Of a stretch of 64,000 nucleotides of DNA, positions 53,105 to 62,760 are shown piece after piece (within the stretch, counting starts at the first letter, position 1; each line of letters opens with the position of its first letter). The stretch is from Nectonema munidae (lineage: Eukaryota > Nematomorpha > Nectonematoida > Nectonematidae): contig JAUIRK010000014.1 of NCBI GenBank assembly GCA_030549495.1, forward strand, positions 310,001 through 374,000. The letters run 5' to 3'. The notes beneath the pieces are model-generated. The model had not been told where the DNA came from and searched no databases. It saw nothing but the letters and a program-made list of their open reading frames with translations. The position numbers were made by a program, and so were the translations under genes.

Positions 53105-55615
53105 GGGTAATTCCTTAAAAAAAAATTTTCTGACACCATGCCAAAAAGATGAGTTTTTAGGCATAAATAAAGATTTTATTAAGCTTTTTTGTAAATAAAA
53201 ACAAAACCTCGCGCTCTCATGTCAGTGAAAGTATGAAAAAGTACTTATAAATTTGATCATCAAAAAGTGCAAACTTTTATTATTAGGAAAAAATTTTCCC
53301 TGAAAGAATAAATAAAAATTTATTGTTAAAAAATATGAAAACAGTTAAAAGTTATTTTTTCCAATAAACTTCATGTTCAGGTAATCAATTTTTTTTGAAT
53401 TTTTATACAGCTCTTCCATTAATTTTACCGCTCTTTCGGCGTTTTGGTTACTCCTGGAAATGTCTAATTTTGATTCTTCGTTCTTCCAGTGTGTATTAAG
53501 ACAGTTCAATGCTTTGTTACACCTCACTGTTTCGACTCCAGTTAACAGTTTTTGATATACCTCGTCATCATAGTGTTGAGAGTGGAACCACGCTTGCGCC
53601 CAGTAAGTTGATATGAAATCACATGGTATGTAAAGCAAATCACGATATTTAGGTAAAAGAAAAAAGGCCACCAAGGCATAAATTCCTCTAGAGTTCCATC
53701 TTGCTTGATGAAGACTTGGCAATTTTCTCCACTTAATACATGGCAGCTTAGATGTATGTTTGAAATGATTAAAAGCCATACACAACTCGTACAAAAATTT
53801 AAAGTCATCACGCCAACCAGGATTTTGATATTGTGGCGTTTCATCTAAAGCTGAGAAATTATAGTCTCTTTGCAGGTTAGCATAATTATTCATAATAGCA
53901 TCAACAAAAAAATAATTTAGTTGTGGTTTTGTTGATTTATCCTGAAAATAATAATTTAGGACGTGTTTTAATATCAAATCCAATACGTGATGTTGGCAGC
54001 CGATGTATTGTGGTTCAGGATAACCAAGTTCAGAAACTCTATCTTTCAGCATTTTTATTACTCCACCATGACGACCAGTGTTGGTTGCTGTCGTATCGCA
54101 AATGATCATAGATATATTTTTCCAAACATTGTAATTATCAATCAGCTTTTCCATTTCTTTAAAAATAGCCCTAGCAGATCCAGATTCACATTTCAAGATT
54201 CCAAGTTTCATCTCGTAATTCTGATTTTTTAGAAGATCTACTCCTTTTAACTTCTTTCCGTCAAACTGTAAACAAAAAGAATCGCTAGTGTTCATCAAAA
54301 AATTCAAAATCTTCGATTTCATTGCTCTTCCATCTTTGATCACTTTTTTCCATATAGAAGATTGCGTTGGAACTGAAATATCTAAGCCTTCGTTTCTAAT
54401 TGTTGTGAGAATTTGATGCGCTTTGTTTGTTGAAACACTATTCTTATAAAATAAAACGCTTGCTGTTTTTGTTGAACCTCTTTTAAACTTAGGCTCTTGT
54501 AGTTTAGACGATGAAGAAAAGGAAGAAAGAGAAGAAGAACATGAAGAAGAATATGATGATGATGATGATGGTGAAAAAGGTGAAACTTCGTCGTTTGAAA
54601 AGCTTGAATTATCTTCAACCTGAGAAGAATTATGGGAAATCGGGTTTTGAATTGAATATTTTTTACTTGGATGAATGGAGGTTGAAGGAGCCTCTCTTAA
54701 CGTAGAATATCCTACTTTTCCTCGGCTTTGAATTTGTGTTTCGTAAAAAACCTTGTCTTCCTTGCACTTCCAAAAACCTGTGACATTTGTTACATCAAAT
54801 ACTTGCGGAAGAATGACTGATACGAATTTTTCGGATTGTCTCTTTCTGTTTTTTATCTCTAATTGGATGAGATTCCCGAGCTTTTTTCTGATTTGAGATT
54901 TCGAAAGTAGAGGAAAATTTAATGTATGATCCCAAAGATACTGAATCTCACCCAATATATGCTTAATTCTCTCTTCTTTACTCTTCATTTGACCGTATAA
55001 AAACTTGAAGTTCCCTAGAATTTGACAATTAGTTGGCATTCTGATTAGCTTTGAAATAGACTCCAATAAGGGAATACTTCCCTTTCTTTTTTGCTTTGAA
55101 TTATAGGTAAAATTCTTTTGCCATATAAATTTTTTGCTTTCAGTTTTTAAACTTGAATTTTTTGAACTCATATTTTGATCAAAGTTGTAATTATTATTTT
55201 AAAAATCTTTGTGAAAAATTCTAAATAAAACTTTGGTTTAATATAAATAAAATAATCTTAATAATTGAATTTATATACTATTATCCATTATACTCATATG
55301 TTTCAATAACAAAGTTTTTTTAATTTTTAATAAAAGTGGCAATAAGCTTAATATAAGTGAAAAAAGTTCTTTAAAATATCAAAATTTTCCAAATAAACAA
55401 ACTTCAAATTTATCTACTATTTTAATTTTAACGCCATCTATTATTTATTTTAAATCTTGCATTTTCATACATAGATTATTTTACCTTACACGGAGCGGAA
55501 CCTTTTTTAAACTTTGATGAATTCTAATATGATATTAATTATTTAGACATCATTCCTCACAACTTCCCATAAGTGTCATTTTAAATATTAAATTTTTTTT
55601 TTTTGGGAATTACCC
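53105..55615 (-). mobile_element. Apparently intact DNA transposon of an unnamed superfamily
   Basis: The ends are GGGTAATTCC (53105-53114) and GGAATTACCC (55606-55615), a perfect 10-bp inverted repeat. TA lies on both sides (53103-53104 and 55616-55617), so the target duplication is probably TA, or the repeat is 12 bp. A further subterminal match TGACAC follows an A-rich stretch at both ends (53131 and the complement at 55573-55578). One uninterrupted 608-codon frame fills most of the 2.5 kb. It lies in the ZDHHC6 intron in the same orientation as the gene. Confidence 0.85.
53345..55171 (-). CDS. Transposase, intact, DTTxTNTG...CQHH family
   Basis: A 608-codon frame without breaks. The N-terminal third is basic and probably binds DNA. 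Residues about 195-225 are a serine-only linker (SSSSSYSSSCSSSLSSFSSS). The catalytic part has SFCLQFDGKKLKG (Asp about 304), MIICDTTATNTGRHGG (Asp about 359), YIGCQHHVLDLILKHVLNYY (residues about 389-408), LHQARWNSRGIYALVAFFLL and SNQNAERAVKLMEELY (Glu about 580). Two Asp and one Glu with a C--H-type motif between suggest an RNase H-fold transposase distantly like hAT, but the TA flanks and short GGGTAATTCC ends differ from hAT. The broken copy at 305-2260 shares the same motifs. The intact frame between intact ends suggests recent or current activity. Confidence 0.8.
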   Translation of the reverse strand: MSSKNSSLKTESKKFIWQKNFTYNSKQKRKGSIPLLESISKLIRMPTNCQILGNFKFLYGQMKSKEERIKHILGEIQYLWDHTLNFPLLSKSQIRKKLGNLIQLEIKNRKRQSEKFVSVILPQVFDVTNVTGFWKCKEDKVFYETQIQSRGKVGYSTLREAPSTSIHPSKKYSIQNPISHNSSQVEDNSSFSNDEVSPFSPSSSSSYSSSCSSSLSSFSSSSKLQEPKFKRGSTKTASVLFYKNSVSTNKAHQILTTIRNEGLDISVPTQSSIWKKVIKDGRAMKSKILNFLMNTSDSFCLQFDGKKLKGVDLLKNQNYEMKLGILKCESGSARAIFKEMEKLIDNYNVWKNISMIICDTTATNTGRHGGVIKMLKDRVSELGYPEPQYIGCQHHVLDLILKHVLNYYFQDKSTKPQLNYFFVDAIMNNYANLQRDYNFSALDETPQYQNPGWRDDFKFLYELCMAFNHFKHTSKLPCIKWRKLPSLHQARWNSRGIYALVAFFLLPKYRDLLYIPCDFISTYWAQAWFHSQHYDDEVYQKLLTGVETVRCNKALNCLNTHWKNEESKLDISRSNQNAERAVKLMEELYKNSKKIDYLNMKFIGKNNF

Positions 55616-55904
55616 TAGCCTGCACACATATATAGGTAAATGTGTAAAAGTGTGTGTACATTGTTTTCAAGGACACTTTAAAAGAGCTTTTTAACATTTT
55701 GTGACCTATCTTCATCAATGTACATTACACCAAAACTAAAAGCTTACGGTGTTGACTACAACCTACGGTTAGCTATGTTGAACGGGTTAGCACTAGTGAA
55801 TCAGAATCAAGGATCTCATAAGAGACTGATATCCCATAAGTTCCTCTGATTGATTAGCTGAAATATGAGACCTAGCTCCGTGATTTTGTTCATGATATAG
55901 ACTC

Positions 55905-56176
55905 CAGGGGTCACCAAACTTTTGTTGAAGCAGGCCGATTTACCGAAAATTTAGAAAACGCGGGCCTGAATATTGAAAAGTTAAAAAAACTGGCATTATT
56001 TATATTTTGATGTTTTCTCTATAGATGTTACAAAGTTGATACACTCAAGGATACATAAAAAGTGGAAATGAACACAATATATTTAAAAATACTTATTTTG
56101 TAACACCTATCAATATCAAAATTTATTTTGCGGGCCGGATAAACTTACTTCGAAGGCCGTAGTTTGATGATTCCTG
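55905..56176. mobile_element. hAT-like MITE in the ZDHHC6 intron
   Basis: A 272-bp segment starts CAGGGGTCACCAAACTTTTG and its other end, read inward, is CAGGAATCATCAAACTACGG. GGCC-containing subterminal sequence (GCAGGCCGAT, GCGGGCCTG, GCGGGCCGGAT, GAAGGCCGTA) occurs near both ends. The flanking 8-mers do not match well (ATAGACTC and ATGTAGCT), so the copy is old or the duplication has decayed. Confidence 0.7.
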
Positions 56177-56353
56177 ATGTAGCTGCTGACTCACAACCAC
56201 TCTTTCTGCTACTGTCTATTCCTCCGAATCTACCTTTTATGATACTTTAAGCGATCTTAAAGATTTTTACTTCCAATTATTTATATATTCAGAAAAGATA
56301 GCAGCCATAGGACATTTGAAAGTTAATAAATATAAAGTATTGATAAAGAATAC

Positions 56354-56388
56354 TTCCGTTTGATTTACTTTCTCCATAGTACCAATTT
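56354..56388 (-). CDS. ZDHHC6: ZDHHC6 35-nt exon
   Basis: This very short exon lies between CTTTCCCATAG and a GTATTC donor. It reads NWYYGESKSNG with one base at each end in split codons. It aligns with human RYWLYGDKILDD in the SH3-like domain. The incoming GG from exon 56450 plus A makes GGA (Gly), and the outgoing A plus AA from 51476 makes AAA (Lys). Exact phase agreement on both sides makes the assignment reliable despite its size. Confidence 0.75.
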
Positions 56389-56449
56389 CTATGGGAAAGA
56401 AACGTATTAACACATTTCATTATCTAAAAAAATGAAAAGAAGAAATTAC

Positions 56450-56561
56450 CCAGAATATCTATTAACAAACACTTCATCTCCAACTCTAACGTCAAGATGA
56501 GTTTCGCATAAAACGCAGAAAAAAGAAATGAACGTTTTATATCCGAAAAAGCAAAATAAAA
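56450..56561 (-). CDS. ZDHHC6: ZDHHC6 exon with the start of the SH3-like domain
   Basis: On the minus strand the frame reads LFCFFGYKTFISFFCVLCET then HLDVRVGDEVFVNRYSG, with a GTAATT donor after the GG. Human ZDHHC6 has NKGIKTFFTSPC then RIQLQKGEFILATRG at this place. The acceptor is uncertain: TTCTGCAAAAG before 56561 gives the right phase if a 28-nt exon at 56805-56778 (TTLLHAKFE) precedes it, whereas ATAAAG before 56574 would join directly to exon 57052-56867. About 15-20 residues of the human linker have no clear equivalent. Confidence 0.65.
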
Positions 56562-56777
56562 CTTTTGCAGAAGACTTTATAGTGTATGGCTTTATGCAGA
56601 ATAAAAGAATTGAGTTTTTTTGTTTAAGTGCTTTTTGATATAACTGTTCAATCTATTAAAAAAAATTTGTAAGATGTATACTTTGGGTGAATATATATTT
56701 ACATTGTATTAGATTTGCATTGGTTCTAAAATATAAAGAAGGGCGTTGTGAAAATAAGAAAAATATTGACTATTCAC

Positions 56778-56805
56778 TTTCAAATTTTGCATGTAGCAAG
56801 GTTGT
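56778..56805 (-). CDS. ZDHHC6: Possible ZDHHC6 microexon
   Basis: CTTCTCAACAG on the minus strand is followed by 28 bases encoding TTLLHAKFE and a GTGAAT donor. The phases connect exon 56867 (phase 0) to exon 56561 (phase 1). The peptide sits where human ZDHHC6 has SLTIEQLKQKAD. The match is too short to be sure. Confidence 0.35.
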
Positions 56806-56866
56806 CTGTTGAGAAGAAATAATGAAAAAAGACCTCACAAACATTAAAAAAGCAATAAAAACAAAC

Positions 56867-57052
56867 TGTGAGTGTGTACTGATTACATCCTTCACGTACA
56901 GGCCAGGTATATCCGTCAAAATCTTGGTGTGATCCACCGGGAAACCACCAAAAAATCAATTGTAAATTTTTAATGATTCCCAAGTCATAAGGAAAGACGA
57001 ATTGTTGTGTTCTTTCATCTGAAGGAGATGGAGTTTCACGATAAAGTTTACT
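56867..57052 (-). CDS. ZDHHC6: ZDHHC6 exon after the DHHC domain
   Basis: An acceptor (TTATGCTTTAG) precedes 57052 and the exon ends ...YTLT before GTTTGT. It encodes 62 residues in phase 0: SKLYRETPSPSDERTQQF, VFPYDLGIIKNLQLIFWWFP and then DGYTWPVREGCNQYTLT. Human ZDHHC6 reads VFPYDMGSRWRNFKQVFTWS then DGLEWPVREGCHQYSLT. WPVREGC-QY is characteristic of ZDHHC6. The protein is an ER palmitoyltransferase that acts on calnexin and other ER proteins. The exons encoding the transmembrane and DHHC catalytic parts should lie at higher coordinates but were not found. Together with the downstream exons this gives a consistent minus-strand gene. Confidence 0.82.
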
Positions 57053-57059
57053 CTAAAGC

Positions 57060-57815
57060 ATAAAAATAATTTATAAGCAGAAGAAACATAAAAATTTATC
57101 AACAATTGCTTGTTCAAAATTCTTGGTTACACAGCATAGTTCTTACTTTAATGTATTGAACGAATTAAGGCAAGTATGCTTAATCAGAGACTGACAGATA
57201 TCATGATTTGGTGAGTAATAGCTTTTTAAAATTATTCCAACATGCACAATGGAATGTTTTAATCGACAAAGTATAAGCTACGACACCCATATCGAACTAC
57301 GAGCAAAATTGGAACACAGGACCCTTGATTATTATCAAAATAAGGTTCTAGACAATTTAATCATGATCAAAAAGTATAGGCCTGGATAGCAGGATCAAAA
57401 TGCTAAAAAATGATATATTAGATAAAACTATTAAAATCTAACTATAACTCTTTCATAAACAAACACTAGCTTTATCGATCTTTCTAATATCTATCTACTG
57501 TATTGTGAGTAGCGGTAAAAGAAAAGATCTCTACTCAAAAGTTATAAAAATAATTATAAAATCCAGTATTACAATATCAAAAAATAATTTTGCATGCAGT
57601 ACAACCAACTTAGCAATATGAAGAACAGTGCGACACTAGTGTCCAAAAAATGAAAATTGCATGCTTTAAAATATTAAATTCCATTGAAAAAGAAAGCAAA
57701 TGATAAATTCAAAATTCTGGTTTTTGAAGGTCTAACTCTAAGATCTAGCAAAATTTTTTCTATCGTGAAAAGTTGTTATTTAAAAGTTTAAACTAACTTT
57801 TCTTTTTTATCAAAA
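57060..57815. other. AT-rich, nothing recognised (probably ZDHHC6 intron)
   Basis: No coding block, DHHC motif or element end was found. Confidence 0.45.
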
Positions 57816-57817
57816 CG

Positions 57818-57965
57818 TAAGTGGTTTAGTGGCTACGAGGTTAAACGGGTAGAAGCGTGCTATCGATCTGAAGTTCCGGGTTTAAGCCTCGCTTCTGCTA
57901 GATTATCCATAGCTCGATGTTAGCTGCAAATTAGTACTTTTTTCTATGAAAATACCACACCACCT
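57818..57965 (+). mobile_element. tRNA-derived SINE-like sequence
   Basis: An A-box-like TTTAGTGGCTACGAGG near 57833 and a B-box-like GGGTTTAAGCC near 57888 are spaced as in tRNA genes (GATCTGAAGTTCCGGGTTTA). A body of about 70 bp ends around AATACCACACCACC. It cannot fold into a functional tRNA by eye. It differs from the SINE at 31374-31565. Confidence 0.6.
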
Positions 57966-58099
57966 TTAACCTTTATCATAAAGATTCAAATTTAAAGTTA
58001 CTACATTGTTTAATTGCTACACTGTATCAGCTGTTACACTATATCATTTCATCAAATTCACTTTAACCAATCAACTATAAAAAAACAGGAGGGGGGGAG

Positions 58100-58850
58100 G
58101 GGTGCCGCCAGGAAAATCCATCCCTGCTTAGGAACTGTGGGACCCAATTGTAAATTCTTACCAAAAGATGGAAAGCTCGATAAAAACATGAAAAAAGGAG
58201 ATATTGTATGTCTAACTTCCAACAATTTAGTTTATGTAAAATGGATGGATAACAGAATGTTTCATATGCTTTCTAACTTTCTCTCAGCTTACCCTTTGTC
58301 TGAAATAAACAAGAAAGAAATGACAAAAAAACAAAAGAAACTATTCAATGTCCAAGTACTGTAAAGCATTACAATGAACATATGGGTGGAGTTGATATAA
58401 TGGATGAAAAAAAGTATCAATATGATCATAAGTCAAAAAGTAAATATTATTTGAGAGTAGTATTTGATCTTATTAAATAGCAATTAATAATTCTTGTATT
58501 GTTTATTCAATTATGTCAAACATCAGATTGTAATCTTGAAAAACTGAATGTTAAAGAATTTCGAAAGTTAATTGGAAGATATTTAATTAGAAAACGTACG
58601 ATTGCTCCATCTTCGATTTTGAGAACTAAAAAAAGTTCTAGAGCTTCTTTTTTAATTCCAACGGTTGGCAATATGAAATGGAAAAAACAAACGAAAGACA
58701 AAGGTGTAAGTTATGTACAAGGAAAAAAATACAAAACAGAACAAACAATAAATGTGTAGAATGCAATATCTTCCTTTGTTGTACAAGTGATAGAAATTGT
58801 TTTAAAGAATATCATGAGGTGAAGTCGATTACGTCTATAGATTAACACAA
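58100..58850 (+). pseudogene. piggyBac transposase C-terminal half, broken
   Basis: The plus strand reads PCLGTVGPNCKFLPKDGKLD, KNMKKGDIVCLTSNNLVYVK and WMDNRMFHMLSNFLSA; then with slips EHMGGVDIMDEKKYQYDHK and YYLRVVFDLIK; and at the end KCVECNIFLCC and NCFKEYHE. This is the PGBD4-type piggyBac order: GT-R-N-KGLPK, M--GD----, V-W-DNK-V-ML-, GGVD--D, then a cysteine-rich terminal domain. Frames change near 58360, 58480 and 58755 and there are in-frame stops. A G-rich run precedes it. No TTAA-flanked ends were found. Confidence 0.75.
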
Positions 58851-59199
58851 AAATTTGTGAAATAATTTTTTTAAACGATTAGTGGTACATATATTTACCA
58901 TATCACTAAAAAAATATAAAAAATAAAACAGTGTTTTTATATCATATTTTGAGTAAAAAAGATATATTTAGTCAAATTAATTCAATTTAAGTAGAAAATG
59001 ATCTCTAAAAAAATTATCACGTTTAAATTTTTCCAAAGTCAAATCAGTGCTTCCCAAATATCTTACAATGGCGACCTCATTTCAACTTCGTCATTATTTT
59101 TGCAACTGCACAAGAAAAAAAGAACAAATTCTTAATATTATCGGTTCATTTGTTTTAGGATTAAATAGGCGCAATCAGAAATTATTTAACAGGGGTGGG
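58851..59199. other. AT-rich, nothing recognised
   Basis: No supported feature. Confidence 0.45.
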
Positions 59200-60718
59200 G
59201 CAGAAGAGAAGGAAGATTGAGATGTGTCAATTGGAAAATGAGTTGCAAAGATTGGAAATCGAATGATGAATAGAGAAAAAATGCCAGAAAGTTGGAGAAA
59301 AGACGTTTTAGTTCCATTGTACAAGGGGAAAAGCGATGCAAAAGGGTGTAAGAATTACAGAAGTCTGAAAATGCTGGAGCACGGTATGAAGGTTTTAGAA
59401 AGAGTGTTTGAAGGTAGGATCAGAGCGAAGTTGATATTGATGATCTGCAATGTGGTTTACTCCAGGAAAAGGCACTATATTTTCATTATAAGGCAAATGA
59501 TTGAGAAGTATTTGAGGGTTGGAAAAGAATTGTATATAGCGTTTGTCAATCTTGAGAAGGCTTTTGATTCAGTTCCTAGGAATGTTATACGTTGGGCATT
59601 AAGAAAGAAGGGTATACCTGAGTTTGAAGTGAATGCAGTAATGGAAATGTATCGAGATTCAAGAACAGCAGTGCGTATCGAAGGTGAGCTTTCAGAGTGG
59701 TTTAAAAAAATGTTGGTGTTCATCAAGGGTCTGTAATAAGTCCTTTGTTGTTTATCATAGTGATGGATGCTCTGAGCTCGGAAATCCCGAAAAATAATCG
59801 TGAATTTTTGTATGCTGATGATTTGGTAGTTGTGGGTGATAGTTTGGATGAGTTGAATGTTAAGTATACCGAATGGAAAAGAGCACTTGAAAGAGTAATA
59901 AAACTAATCGTGTCAGGGAAGTGAGTAGTGGTGACCCCTGTTCATTATGTGGACTGAGGGTCATGAGAAACGTTCCTCTATAAAGGGCTCTCTTTCTGCA
60001 GTGAGTTTAGTGTTTGTAGAAAGTGCAAAAATGGAGACAGCGTAAGTACTCTTGTTGAAAAAGTCAAATTAGGAGATGATACGTTCGATGTTGTAGATGA
60101 TTTGTTATTTGGGCGATATGATCAATTGCAACAGTGATGTTTCTAGTAGCGTGAGAGCGCGAATACGCCTAGGTTGGAAAAAGTTCAAGGAATTATCCCG
60201 CTTACTGTGTGGAAATTTTTTATCTGACGAACTAAAAGCAAGACTGTATAAAGTTTGCGTTAGAAGTACGATTTGTTACGATTCTGAATGTTGAGTGATG
60301 AAGAAGGCTGACACGAGAAGGCTACAAACAACTGAGATGAGAATGATTAGGATGATGTGCGGAAAGACGCTGAAAGATAGGATTGCCAACGATGTGTTGA
60401 GAAAGAAAACTGGAATTGAGGATATAGAAGTGCATTTAGAAGAGAATAGATTACGTTGGTTTGGTCATGTCGAAAGGATGTCCGAAGGGAAAGTTGTAAA
60501 GAAGATAAAAGATGAATTGATTGATGGAAAGATGAAGAGTGGAAGACCAAAGAAAGCATGGAATGAAGTGATTCACGACGATATGGAAAAAAGAAAGCTT
60601 GTGCGAAGTGATGCTAAAGAAAGAATGAAATGCCGTAATTGTTGCAGGAAACTGGTTGACCCCGACTCTTTGGGAACAATAACCAGGCCTCGAAGGCAAA
60701 ATGGATGATGATGATGAT
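59200..60718 (+). pseudogene. RTE-like LINE, 5'-truncated, broken
   Basis: The plus strand reads MPESWRKDVLVPLYKGKSDA and CKNYRSLKMLEHGMKVLERV; then ELYIAFVNLEKAFDSVPRNV and IRWALRKKGIPEFEVNAVME; then YADD in FLYADDLVVVGDSLDE (59811-59822); and a C-terminal part with ICYLGDMINCNSDVSSSVRA, RIRLGWKKFKELSRLLC, LRWFGHVERMSEGKVVKK and GRPKKAWNEVIHDDMEKRKL. This is the domain order of RTE-type LINEs (WR--V-VP-YK-KGD--EC-NYR, LEKAYD-VPR, YLG--I). It ends with (GAT)n at 60705-60718, like the short tandem tails of RTE elements. About four breaks interrupt it (near 59500, 59735, 59920 and 60295). The endonuclease part is missing. Confidence 0.75.
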
Positions 60719-61067
60719 GGGGCAGAAACAAAAAATTTTATACTATAAAAAAAAAGCCTCAAATTCAGCTGACAAGAACTAGACTAAACTAAAACAATAT
60801 GTTCAATTTGAAGTAAAGAAAGTTTGACTGCTGTGATGTGTGATAAAGATGGACGCTGTAAGAAATTCACAAGAAAAGTCAAATGAGAAATGTGAACCCT
60901 TTGAAAGAGAATTTTTGATCATAAAGATTTTGGTCACTTTATTTACCCGAAATTTTTTTCTGTGATATCATTACACTAACAAGAGCATTATGGATTGTAA
61001 ATAAGGCATGTTTTATGTTAGGCTTTCTTTTTCATACTCTCTATAGAGGTTGCTCCGATTCCTAGTA
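60719..61067. other. AT-rich, nothing recognised
   Basis: No supported feature. Confidence 0.45.
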
Positions 61068-61211
61068 CAGCAGAATCTCAAGTATGCGAAAAGGTTCGGA
61101 GACAAAGAAATTGTTGGCATACGTGAAAACCTCCTTTCGTTTCTTTCTTTCTTTACGTGAGCACGTCAGTTGTTCGGATGCGCGAAAATTCAAATACTCG
61201 AGGTTCCACTG
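61068..61211. mobile_element. pogo/Tigger-type MITE with TA duplication
   Basis: A 144-bp element starts CAGCAGAATCTCAAGTATGC and its right end, read inward, is CAGTGGAACCTCGAGTATTT. The inverted ends are imperfect, with CAG---AA-CTC-AGTAT shared, and are flanked by TA on each side (61066-61067 and 61212-61213). CAGTGGAACCTC is typical of pogo/Tigger termini. Subterminal GGTTCGGAGAC and GTTGTTCGGATGCGCG segments are partly complementary. Confidence 0.8.
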
Positions 61212-61219
61212 TACTTACA

Positions 61220-61405
61220 AAAATTCGATTTCGACTCCAACTAGTTATCTCTTGCTTTTGACGTTGACTAAAGAGGGCCCACTCCGAATGCTTAGAAAAA
61301 GTAAAGTATTTTTCATTATTTAAAATACAACTTAAAAAAATACGACTCAAACGCCAACTGCTAAATTTTATTAGATACCGACTCCAACTCCTGCATAGTC
61401 GCACG
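61220..61405. repeat. Degenerate GACTCCAAC-type repeat
   Basis: TTTCGACTCCAACTAG, ATACGACTCAAACGCCAACT and ACCGACTCCAACTCCTGC form a drifting tandem pattern separated by AT-rich sequence. A related GAGCCGGAGC pattern is at 37735-37785. Confidence 0.5.
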
Positions 61406-61489
61406 TTAGGTAATATTTCACCTATAAAGGTGAAGACAGGTAGAAGTGTTTTAATCCGAAAGACACAATTCGCACCACGTTTATGCAAA

Positions 61490-61605
61490 TATGAGTAGTG
61501 AGGTTTGGAAGCTGGCATTGGATTGGAACACGAACCCAGGGAAAATCAACGCTTGGCTCTAGACCGGCCTCCTACTCACTTCTCCATAAGAAACAAGAAT
61601 ACTAT
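61490..61605 (-). mobile_element. tRNA-like SINE fragment
   Basis: The minus strand has GTGAGTAGGAGGCCGGTCTA followed by a B-box-like GGGTTCGTGTTCC about 35 bases later. The arrangement matches a tRNA-derived SINE head in reverse orientation. It overlaps a spurious open frame. It does not match the SINE at 31374-31565 closely. Confidence 0.45.
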
Positions 61606-62283
61606 TGACTATATAGCGCCACGAATAATAAATTCGTCTTTCAGCACTGTTTCATGACAATCAATGATAAAGGCAAAGTTTTATCTCATTTTTGATTGTA
61701 GATTAATCTTACAATTATATTAAAACAAACACATGCAATGCCTTGTTAAAGCAAAAAAGATACGTAAAGCTAAGGGAGGTAAACCTACACACCTTTTTTC
61801 GTTTCTTACGCCTTTAAAATAGAATGTAAATGGATAATTTAAATAAATGAAGAAGGATCTATTTCCATGAAGAAAACGGAATTCATGGGTCGACCTATAA
61901 ATTTAATTAACGAACGAAAAATATTATTTACATATTTGTTACATCACAAACAATTATTTGTTTCTCTTTACTAACCAATCATATTTTTGAACAAAACATT
62001 TAAAAAAGGAAGGTTAAAATGTTAATAAATGTTTTTCGACTCATATCCGCAATCTTACTTCTCTAGGTCAATCATCCACACGGTGTTTATACGTCAGGAA
62101 GTACCATTTAGTAAAACTGCAAATGAGTAATATCATTCCTTCTAAAATTATATCTATAGCACTATCAGGATACATGAAAAAAAACAAAATTCTAATATAC
62201 ACATCAATTTTGCTAACTCAAACAAACTCTTTTTGTCAGACGATTAGGCATAGCCGCATCATATGTTACTTCATTAGATAAAG
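61606..62283. other. AT-rich, nothing recognised
   Basis: No supported feature. Confidence 0.45.
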
Positions 62284-62463
62284 TTAATAATATATTACGC
62301 AGACACAAAACCTAAGACAAGTAAAAAATTTTCCTTCTTTTTTGCCACTATATTTACTATTTTGTTTTGTAACGGATGAGACAATCAGATTTGAATTCAA
62401 ATGAAAAACTGTTTGTGCGTTAGAAATAATCGTTAGGGAATATTCTTGTGACAATCTTAAAAT

Positions 62464-62586
62464 AACTTCTCTTACCAAGATGAGAAGATTGACAAATGAA
62501 AATATAAATGTGTCTTCTAAATAAACTTTAAACAAAAATGGAAAGATACCAACTTTTTGAAGGATTCCTTCTTCGATAAACGTCAT
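62464..62586 (-). CDS. Possible 5' exon of an unidentified gene
   Basis: A minus-strand ATG at 62586 opens MTFIEEGILQKVGIFPFLFK then VYLEDTFIFSFVNLLIL and meets a consensus donor (CTTG followed by GTAAGAG). The peptide is hydrophobic toward its end, as a signal or membrane segment could be. No partner exon was found, so this rests only on a good donor and an open frame. Confidence 0.2.
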
Positions 62587-62671
62587 ATTTTTGCACGCAT
62601 TTTTAAACTAAAAGAATTTAAATAGAATATTAGGCACTAAAATTGTAAATAAAATGTGTAATAATTTAACG

Positions 62672-62760
62672 CAGGGCTTCTTAACGATCGCTTCGCAAAC
62701 CTCAGGGGCTTACAAGACGATTTGAGGGATAATTAATTTTTGAAGGGTTTAACACCTTTT
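62672..62760. mobile_element. hAT-type terminus, partner not found
   Basis: CAGGGCTTCTTAACGATCGC at 62672 followed by TTCGCAAACC resembles the ends of the hAT MITEs in this window (CAGGGGTTCCCAACC). No matching inverted end or duplication was seen downstream. Confidence 0.45.

Larger units (their letters stand above)
51477..56353 (-). other. Large ZDHHC6 intron with nested elements
   Basis: On the minus strand the intron starts GTATTC at 56353 and ends CTTTTTTTAG at 51477, 4.88 kb. It holds the MITE 55905-56176, the transposon 53105-55615 and two unexplained exon-like blocks (52518-52640 and 51909-52137). Confidence 0.7.

Noticed and set aside
54382-54705. Frames overlapping the Ser-rich linker of the transposase
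   Set aside because: They are low-complexity shadows (poly-His, Lys/Met runs) of the serine repeat in the 608-codon frame.
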